A stretch of DNA of 64,000 nucleotides, taken from assembly GCA_947683425.1 (NCBI GenBank), contig CANTUQ010000003.1, positions 2,480,001 to 2,544,000 on the forward strand, in the 5' to 3' direction. Shown here piece by piece: positions 57,640 to 64,000 of the stretch. The notes under the pieces were generated by a model, which made no database searches, was not told the DNA's origin, and saw only the letters and a list, made by a program, of their open reading frames with translations. Within the stretch, counting starts at the first letter, position 1, and every line of letters starts with the position of its first letter. The translations under genes and the position numbers were made by a program. Origin of the DNA: Excoecaria cochinchinensis. Taxonomy: Eukaryota; Streptophyta; Magnoliopsida; Malpighiales; Euphorbiaceae.

Positions 57640-58885
57640 TCTCAAGATCATAATTTCTGGAGACAATTCATCAAACCCCAAATGTTTCAAGTATTCCATT
57701 GCTGTTGTTAGAAGCCCTTGACTTGCTAAAATTTTAGCATTCTTCTCAACAAGTTCGCACAAGGATGCACTAAATTGCTTCTGACCACTTGCTAGAGCAA
57801 GCACAATGGTCTTTTCCATCAAATCCTAGTGGAATGAAGAATATTTATCAAGGTACTGCAGAGAAGACAAAATAGTATTTTATTTCTTTCTAAATGCTGC
57901 AAGCTTTTACCTGAAGAAGTTCAACATATGTTTTCCCTTCCCGCTGAGTTGTCAGGTCCCTTGAACAAATTTCAACAGTTTTATCTATATTTCCCGCACA
58001 AATATAACACAGAGTACCTGCGAGAATATTGCCAGTGGCCATTAGTTTTGATGCCAGTAAATCACATAGCAGACTCCATTCCTTGTTCTGTGCAAACTGG
58101 TTATCCATCATGATAAAAATGTCACATATACTGTACAAATGATACAATGCATATTTATCTTTACAAAAATAAAAAACAAATATGCTAATTTATTTCCTCA
58201 TGTTTTCCCCTTTGCAAAGTTGCAAGAGATTTGTGCCACTGCTAATTGCAGCATAGGTCAAAGTTATGGCACTCAAGCAACACATACATGTCCTCAAAAA
58301 AGTAAAGCATTCAAAGTAAACGAAATAGAGTCAGAAAGTATAGCGAATGTCTTTAGTATTTCTGCAACTTAATACAAATACAAGTTCACTCATTTTTATC
58401 TACAATATTCAGTTATCTCTTTGCAATTTTAAATAGAAAAGATAACAAATGGAGCAAGAAACAAGAACAATCAACAACAAGACCAGAAATAACTCAAACT
58501 TCAACCTAAGGCGTAATAAAGCAAAGGGATGTCATGTATTTAAAACCAACATAACAGCTCAAAAACTTACTGTCCCATCTTCTTCAAACATAACCTTTAA
58601 GAAGCCCCATGTTTCTCGGTCATCCTCTGATCTGTCATAACAAATTTACCAGACAGACCATGCAATAGATCAATTTGCTTGAAGCAGACAAGTGTGAACT
58701 AATAAACAATTTCACATCTTTAAAGACCTAAATTCAATTGCAGAAACAAAGACATACTCTGACTCTTGAGATTTTTTCTCACATAATTCTTTCAGAGATG
58801 ATTTCTCCCCATTTTGTATGGCAGCTTCAAATTCAGATGATCGACTCACCAAACTCTGTTCTGTAACCAAGTTATGCAAAAGGAC
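57640..58885 (-). pseudogene. Captured SEC31-like gene fragment
   Basis: SEC31 is the outer-coat subunit of COPII vesicles (ER to Golgi). Four exons with GT-AG introns are seen on the minus strand. 58758-58885 contains SLVSRSSEFEAAIQNGEKSS. 58571-58631 contains EDDRETWGFLKVMFEEDGT and joins in frame to the first. 57911-58096 contains CYICAGNIDKTVEICSRDL. 57640-57835 contains DLMEKTIVLALASGQKQFSA and runs to a TGA after MILRD. The order matches the C-terminal half of the WD40-plus-helical plant SEC31, recalled from conserved segments. Exons between the second and third pieces are missing, so it is an internally deleted fragment. Transposon capture is indicated because it lies within the terminal repeats. 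Confidence 0.88.
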
Positions 58886-59340
58886 CTGACAGAAAATAGC
58901 AAAGGGTAGGTTAATCAGAAAGTTCAAAAAGTGGGAAAAAGAACCAGTATCGTAAAATAAAACACACATCTGCTCGTCGCCGGCGATTAGGACCACTCAT
59001 GAGTACCGAAAGATTCGCCTGCCCTCTAGGAGTCCCGTCGTGCAATTTGTGTCATCGTTCGCCGCTGGAGCTGGCCGAAAAATGCAGAAGAAGCTCACCG
59101 TTTTCCTCCCGCTCTCTTGGAACGGCGACGTCACGACGGGGAATAAGACGCCGAGATCGGCGTTGCGAGGAGCCGGTTGCTCGCCGTCGACCGTCGCCAG
59201 CCTTCACTCCCCTTCCGCCGTGCCCCGCCGTCTCTCTCTCTTTCTCTTCCTCAGTCTCTTTCCTGTTCTGCCTCCCTTCCATGACTTTCCCTCTCTTTTA
59301 TTTTTCTACTTCTCATAATTCCCACTAATTCACACCATTA
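58886..59340. other. GC-rich segment, possible captured gene 5' end
   Basis: About 59000-59280 is markedly GC-rich compared with its surroundings and open in several frames. It lies directly upstream of the first SEC31 exon on the minus strand and could be a captured promoter/5' UTR or first exon of another gene. No protein is recognised. Confidence 0.4.
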
Positions 59341-59610
59341 ACCACCGGAATTTTTATTGTTTTAACGACCGGATTTAATCCCTTTGCTATATAATAATAA
59401 AATTTAAGAACTAGCGGCCGGATTAATTTTTCTTCGTTATTTGTATATTTTAACGACCGGTTTTTTATTGCTTTAATGATCGGATTTAATCCCCTCGTTA
59501 TATAACAATAAAATTTAAGAAGTAACGATCGGATTAATTTCTCTTCGTTATTTGTATATTTTAACGACCGAATTTTTATCCCTTCGTTAAATTTTGGTCG
59601 TTAAAAGTCA
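59341..59610. repeat. Right subterminal repeats of the CACTA transposon
   Basis: About two and a half units of roughly 104 bp, with TTAACGACCGG, GATCGGATTAAT and CTTCGTTATTTGTATATT segments, mirroring the left end. Confidence 0.8.
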
Positions 59611-59627
59611 ATTTTCTTGTAGTGAGT

Positions 59628-60358
59628 TACTACTAGCTAAGAAGCTGAGAGATAAAGCTACTAACAATGAATCCGAGTACGAAGCATGCATTTTCGGTTT
59701 GGAGGTTCTTTGGGCCGTAGGGGCAAAGTCTGCAGAGGTTTTTGGAGATTCATCTTTGGTTATCCATCAATTTTGAGGAGAATGGTCCATTAAAGAAGAA
59801 AGATTTGTACCATATGTAAAGCACCTCCACGTGTTAAGTGGTCGGTTTAAAACTTGCAATTTCCATTTTGTCCCTAGAGTTGAGAATCAGTTGGCCGATG
59901 CCCTTGCAACTCTAGCATCCATATGGGATAACCTGGAAGGAATGGTTATGAAGCCTGTGTTGATCTCAAGTTCATAAAACCCTTGCTTTGAACGTGAATA
60001 GGTGATGGATGTCGAAGTCACTGATGGAAAACCTTGGTATTATTATGTTCAGAATTACCTAGAGAGGTTGGTATTCCTAAAAGAGGCTTTTGAAAAGGAT
60101 CAAAGAATGATTAGAAAATTGTCCAATCGATTTCTTAGTGTGGATGGTATACTATATAAGAGACAAGCATACAACATTCAGTTAAGATGCATAGAGAAGA
60201 AAGAAGCTAAGAGGGTTATGGAAGAAGTCCATGCTGGTATTTGTGGAGCTCACATGAATGGCTTATCCTTAGCAAATAAAATCATGCGCCAAGGGTTCTA
60301 TTGGATCACTATGGGTACAGACTCTTCAAAGTTTGTAAAACAATGTTAGCTGTGCTAA
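59628..60358 (+). pseudogene. RNase H end and integrase N-terminus of element Z
   Basis: Resumes after the CACTA transposon exactly where 35591 stopped. It begins with LLAKKLRDKATNNESEYEACIFGLE (second RNase H, with the catalytic Glu), a TGA at 59775 where D has Arg1681, then the VPRVENQLADALATLAS-like end. At 60002-60349 is the integrase zinc-binding region with HAGICGAHMNG. The CxxC motif has TAG and TAA (60347, 60356) where D has Gln1872 and Gln1875. The catalytic core is missing: within about 20 bases the sequence switches to the antisense-gene remnant. Confidence 0.85.
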
Positions 60359-60370
60359 CAGTATGCAGAA

Positions 60371-60606
60371 AACCTTACATCAGTAATTGCAACAAATTCT
60401 TCGGCTAAGGGACACAGTTGTTGGTGAGTGAACCGAAAAACGTAAAATTGGGGATCTCAAATGCGGATGGTAGCCAATAAAAGGTCTCGGTCTAACTTGA
60501 TCCTTCTCAGAAGTCATAGACTTGAATAAGGGGCTAAAGCGCTAGTTTCCCAGGTCTTAGGATCATTCAGGAACTGATGCATTTTATTAAGGATGGGTGT
60601 TGACAT
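60371..60606 (-). pseudogene. Antisense-gene remnant of element Z
   Basis: On the minus strand, ATG 60606 gives MSTPILNKMHQFLNDPKTW, aligning with the start of the antisense gene of D (MFSPPFQRMHRILDDKHTW). After a frame change the segment DLLLATIRI and FRFTHQQLCPLAEEF matches residues about 41-70 of D. Only this first part of exon 1 remains. The rest of the gene and the integrase core were lost in one deletion that joined the two convergent genes. Confidence 0.75.
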
Positions 60607-61573
60607 ATTCAGATAGCTGAACATGAAATAAATATATTGGATAAGTAAAAAGGGAAAATAAACTAAAAGGAAAAAAGAGGAAAGAAAATACCTAGTTGAG
60701 AGCTCTAGCCCAAAGGAATGAAAAGAAAGTGGCATGGGAGAAAAGTATGTTTATAGGCAAAGAGAGGAACCAGTCTGGCCTATCTGTGGCGTGCGCAAGT
60801 CCGATCCCAACCAAAGGCTGGATCCCCGGTTGCCCACTTTTAGGGCCTGAGATGGTTGGCGTCTTTTAATTTTGGGTAACACGAGACATTTTGGAATTCC
60901 TTACCCAATAGAACATTGGGAAGTTCATCTAATCACACGAAACCTTTAGGCACCTTTAAGGTATTTTGGAGTCGCCACCCAATTTACAAGAAATTGGGAA
61001 AGGTCATCTAATCTCTGGGGTCTTAAACCAGAGAAGGTGTTTGGAACTTCACTCTTATTAATGCCTTAAGTTAAGTTATAAATGAGTTTTTTAGCAATTC
61101 AAATTCCATCTCTTGTCTCACGCGATCATGCAACAAAATTTAAGGTGCATTTCAATCATTTTTGGAAAGCAGTAAAGAAAGCCATAAAAAAGTGATAAAT
61201 AAATTAATTACAAGTGAAAATGGGACAAAACAATCCCCCAAAATAAAGAAAGCATAAATAAATGAATGAATAAAATTATTGCACTACATCAACTGGTTAA
61301 ATACCGAAACTACTGGGGCTATACACCTCATAGGTTAAATGGCACAACGATAGAGGTTAGAGACCGCATCAAGGTTGGTTACGGACCGCAATCGCAAAAG
61401 CTAGAGACCGCATAGGTTAGATGCGAAAACGACAACGGTTAACATGTCAACAAATTGACGATAACTACCCGCAACAACTTCATTCAGACCGGAAGACAGT
61501 TGCCTCAACTATGTGTCTCTTCTTTATTTCTTTGAGTATTGGCTCACCTAGGCACCCATGCACTACGTTCCCC
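60607..61573 (+). other. 3' non-coding region of element Z
   Basis: No gene supported. Two diverged LTR-like phrases about poly-TTTTGGAATTCC and CCAATAGAACATTGGGAAG occur near 60890-61010. GAGACCGCA-N-AGGTTAG repeats (61340-61420) parallel the 90-bp array of A. The end parallels the polypurine region of A and D. Confidence 0.5.
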
Positions 61574-61588
61574 AAAACTGGGGGCAAC
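61574..61588 (+). promoter_or_regulatory. Polypurine tract of element Z
   Basis: AAAACTGGGGGCAAC directly before the LTR at 61589. Confidence 0.8.
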
Positions 61589-62671
61589 TGTAGATGCCGA
61601 TTCCTAAGGCAGCCAAGACCAAAGTTACCCAGTGATGAAAATGATACCTGTTTACAGGCAAAAAATTAGAAGTGATGATTTCCTTGTCGAAAACCTTCTT
61701 TTTAAATAAAAAATTATATTTTTAAATGGTTTTGGGGCTTTCGATGGCCTGTGACTGCGCGTCGGCGCGGCACGCACAAAGTGCAAAGCCTATTGGCAGC
61801 GCGTGTGAAGTGCTGCGCACAACCATGGCACGAGGCGTGGCCTCCTGCAAGGCCGCACCTCATGTTGTGTGGCCTTTCACGAGGCCGCACCTGGCATTGT
61901 GCAGCCTTTCGCGAGGCCGCACCCCGTGTCTGCAACGCATGGCCTCCAGCGTGAGGGCTGCACCTCGCGTGTCTCCTACCTCTCCAGGACTCTATTTTTT
62001 CAGGGTTTCTCTGATTTTGGGTTAGAATTAAACTCAAATTCCTTTTTTTTCGATTTTCAAAAGGATAAAGTTTTATTTTTAAGGGATAACTAACGTTTTT
62101 GAAAGGGATTAAAACTCCTAAAACCTAATTTTTCAAAGATCATACAAAAGAAAAATTTCAAAACTATTAGAGGGGGACTAGAACGGCGACCAAAAATCTT
62201 TGCAAAGAAAAAGATTTTCTTAGGTTTTTCGAAAAGTATGAAGATTGTTTCCCGAGACAAAAAAATTAATTCTTTGTGTTTAAGATTCAACTCTCATCTT
62301 AAAATCCAGTTTTTAGTAAGAGAGAGAGCTTTGATCGAGGCTTTCTTTATTTTATTTTTCAAGCAATCGATGAGGAAATCTGTTCTTCTTTTGCTACCAA
62401 CATCAACCTCTGAGAGTAAATTTTCGAGCTAGCCAATTCTTTCTCTTTTCTTATTCTGTGTTGTTCATTTGCTTCCTCAACTGTAATTACTGTAAATTGC
62501 CATTAGTCTATTTATTGTTGCTTGCTATAATCAATCTGAATTTAGTTTAACCTAATTAACTTATTGACATGATGCATGCAACGTAATTCAAATCTATAGA
62601 ATAGTCAGTGACAATTTTACTTTCTGTTTGATTTTATTTTTGTTCATTAATCCATTCTATTAATTTCCTGT
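61589..62671 (+). mobile_element. 3' LTR of element Z, truncated
   Basis: Starts TGTAGATGCCGATTCCTAAGG, similar to the 3' LTR of A. It is recognisable to about 62430, including a decayed donor-like GAGAGTAAATTTTCGAGC at 62410. A GC-rich U3 part is at 61745-61980. It is cut at 62671 by another LTR start, so its own end is not in the window. Confidence 0.7.
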
Positions 62672-63757
62672 TGTAGACACCGGGTCTTGAGGCAGTCCAG
62701 GTTAGAGTTACCCGATGAAGAGATCAACGTCGGTTTTCGGATAAATGGGTGAAATTCGGAGGTTTTCGTCTTTTATGTTTCGTGAGGATTAAAATCTTTT
62801 TCTATAGCATGGAGTTTTGAAAGAGTTTGATAAATTTTGGTTGAAATTGGGAGTTTTGCTCGGGATGCCCGTCTGTGTAGGGGCGCCCGTCCCTACTTAG
62901 GGTGATCCCCGTCTCTAGGCATAGTGGGGACGGACACGTGGCGGTATAGGGATGCCCGTCCCTAGTACCGCGCCCCGTCTGTAGTCGGTTTCTCGTGTGT
63001 GCCCTTAGTAGGGACGGCCGTCAGTATCTGCAGGGATGCCCATCGGTACATTAACTGACCAGATCACGCCGGATTGGATAAAATTTAATCTCTTTTCTTT
63101 CAAAATGGGGATAAGATTTATTAAAAATTTGAATTTTAAAGTCCTTTTAAAATTCAAACTTTGGGTTGAGGCTTATCTGAATTATCTCCTAAAATCCTAT
63201 AAATAGGGGATCAAATTTCAGTTTTTGGGGTTGGCATTTTTTAGAATTTTGGTGAGAAAAGTGAAAAATTCTTTAGAGAAAAGTTATTATTTTTTTCGAG
63301 AGATTGTTTTTTAGAAAAAGGTTTTTTTTTTTGTGAGCAATTTACTCAAAAGTTTATAAAATCTCTGTTCATTTGCAGAATTTTATTTGATAAAAATTTC
63401 TTCCAATTCATTGATTTTTTCAAATTTTTCTTGCGAATTAAGTCAATTTGAGGTAACGAAATTCATTCGTTTCCATCAATACAACTAATTCGAACACTCG
63501 ATTGCTATCAAATTTTCAAGGAAAGAACAACATAAATTTTCTTTCTTTGATCTGTCTTTTATTTGATCCTTGCGAAGTATACGGGGACTTAAGTCATTCG
63601 ACATTCGCCTTAAAAGGTAAAATCCGAGGGTAAACATTCTGGACTAATATTTGTATAATTTAATTTGATTTACATTAATTTTTTTATATATATTTTATTA
63701 TTCTATTTTATAATTTTTACAAAAGAACTGAAAGTTTTTCTTTGTTTCCTCTTTCAG
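62672..63757 (+). mobile_element. LTR of the A/Z/33136 type, plus orientation
   Basis: Starts TGTAGACACCGGGTCTTGAGG. U3 contains GGGACGG / CCCGTCTGTAG / GACGGCCGTCAG motifs (62860-63050), and CCTATAAATAGGGG (63206-63219) is the TATA box. GAGGGTAAACATTCTGG is at 63627-63643. About 100 bp later similarity to other LTRs ends and an exon of the antisense gene begins. Whether the LTR is truncated or the element is rearranged cannot be decided from this window. Confidence 0.7.
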
Positions 63758-64000
63758 ATTTGGTTGCAGGAGAAATTGAAGCTTTTGTCAAAGCCACCTT
63801 TTAGAGTCATTAATCAGTACTCTGCAAAGTGTTTTCTTCCTCGCCAGCGTCTGTACTTACCTGGGACCCCTGACGAGGGCATTACCAGATTCAGTGAGAT
63901 ATCAGATGAGGATATTAGCTTCACGCACGCTTGGCTTCCCTTGTCCAGTACAGTTATTGATGGGTCTTCAGGATGCGTTCCCCTATGCCGGCTTTGCGAG
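63758..64000 (+). CDS. Antisense-gene exon 2 homologue, partial at window edge
   Basis: Preceded by a good 3' splice site (TTTCCTCTTTCAG, ending 63757). The frame is open for all 81 codons to the edge, starting IWLQEKLKLLSKPP and including DISFTHAWLPLS and DGSSGCVPLC. Fifty-five of 81 residues match exon 2 of the element D gene (45520-45762). No stop is present, so this copy may be better preserved than that of D. Exon 1 is not seen to the left; an LTR in the same orientation lies there instead. Function unknown. Confidence 0.7.
   Translation, partial: MWLQEKLKLLSKPPFRVINQYSAKCFLPRQRLYLPGTPDEGITRFSEISDEDISFTHAWLPLSSTVIDGSSGCVPLCRLCE

Larger units (their letters stand above)
35592..59624 (-). 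mobile_element. Non-autonomous CACTA (EnSpm) transposon with captured host genes
   Basis: The terminal inverted repeats start CACTACAAGAAAA at the left and end TTTTCTTGTAGTG at the right (13 bp perfect, then a few matches). The 3-bp duplication AGT (35589-35591, 59625-59627) is the size expected for CACTA. Subterminal repeats of TTAACGACCG / CGGTCGTTAAA fill 35610-36310 and 59340-59610. Without element D the transposon is about 6.7 kb. I find no TNPD-type transposase; instead it holds fragments of SEC31 and of an EMF2/VRN2-like gene, both on the minus strand. It interrupts the RNase H domain of Z, whose reading continues on both sides. Confidence 0.9.
7204..62671 (+). mobile_element. Element Z: old Tat-like retrotransposon, heavily nested
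   Basis: Its pieces, left to right, are: an LTR end remnant (7204-7240), a primer site (7242-7258), leader (to 7533, resuming at 28045), gag and pol remnants (28689-33135, 35352-35591, 59628-60358), an antisense-gene remnant (60371-60606), a 3' region with polypurine tract, and a truncated 3' LTR from 61589. The joins at element A, the solo LTR and the CACTA transposon are each confirmed by a target-site duplication and by protein homology continuing across the gap. Gag-pol carries many stops, and most of the integrase core is missing. It is long dead and served as the landing site for everything between. Confidence 0.8.

Noticed and set aside
57640..58885. An intact resident SEC31 gene
   Set aside because: Only four exons are present, middle exons are missing, and the fragment lies between CACTA terminal repeats with a clean AGT duplication in another element.

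Overview
This is a plant nuclear genome window, most likely from an angiosperm with a large repeat-rich genome. It is built almost entirely of transposable elements: Ty3/gypsy LTR retrotransposons of the Tat and Tekay/Del kinds plus one CACTA DNA transposon. The only host-gene material is captured inside the transposon. The exons have plant-type introns and the best protein matches by eye are to plant families (the Polycomb VEFS-family protein EMF2/VRN2 and the COPII coat protein SEC31). I see no intact host gene, rRNA or tRNA.

The layout is nested, and target-site duplications (TSDs) read from the sequence resolve most of it. Positions 1-5367 hold degenerate LTR material, a solo LTR (420-3081, TSD AATAT) and a U3 fragment of a second family. 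A reverse-oriented LTR fragment follows (5368-7203). An old Tat-like element, called Z here, starts with an LTR end and primer site at 7204-7258 and ends with an LTR at 61589. Element A (7534-28039, TSD ATGAG) sits in the leader of Z, and the gag-only element C (15600-22358, TSD TATCC) sits inside A. The broken gag-pol of Z resumes at 28689. It is interrupted by a solo LTR (33136-35346, TSD GTAGG) and then, inside its plant-type RNase H domain, by the CACTA transposon (35592-59624, TSD AGT). Element D (38438-55757, minus strand, TSD ATAGT) is inserted in that transposon.

D is the youngest and most complete element. Its two 2,057-bp LTRs differ at only about four sites seen by eye, and its gag-protease-RT-RNase H-integrase ORF (46433-52789) has no stop codon. 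Downstream of pol, D carries two further genes that diverge from a shared short promoter. One is a sense-strand accessory ORF (41452-43485). The other is an antisense gene with one intron (44717-46044). Remnants of the antisense gene also occur in Z (60371-60606) and at the right edge of the window (63758-64000), so it is a lineage feature.

The CACTA transposon is non-autonomous as far as I can see. It carries exon-intron fragments of two unrelated host genes in the same orientation: a SEC31 homologue (57640-58885) followed by an EMF2/VRN2-like gene (56193-55768 and 38217-37637). Most stop codons in the old elements lie where the intact homologue has Gln, Trp or Arg, the pattern expected from decay of methylated cytosines.
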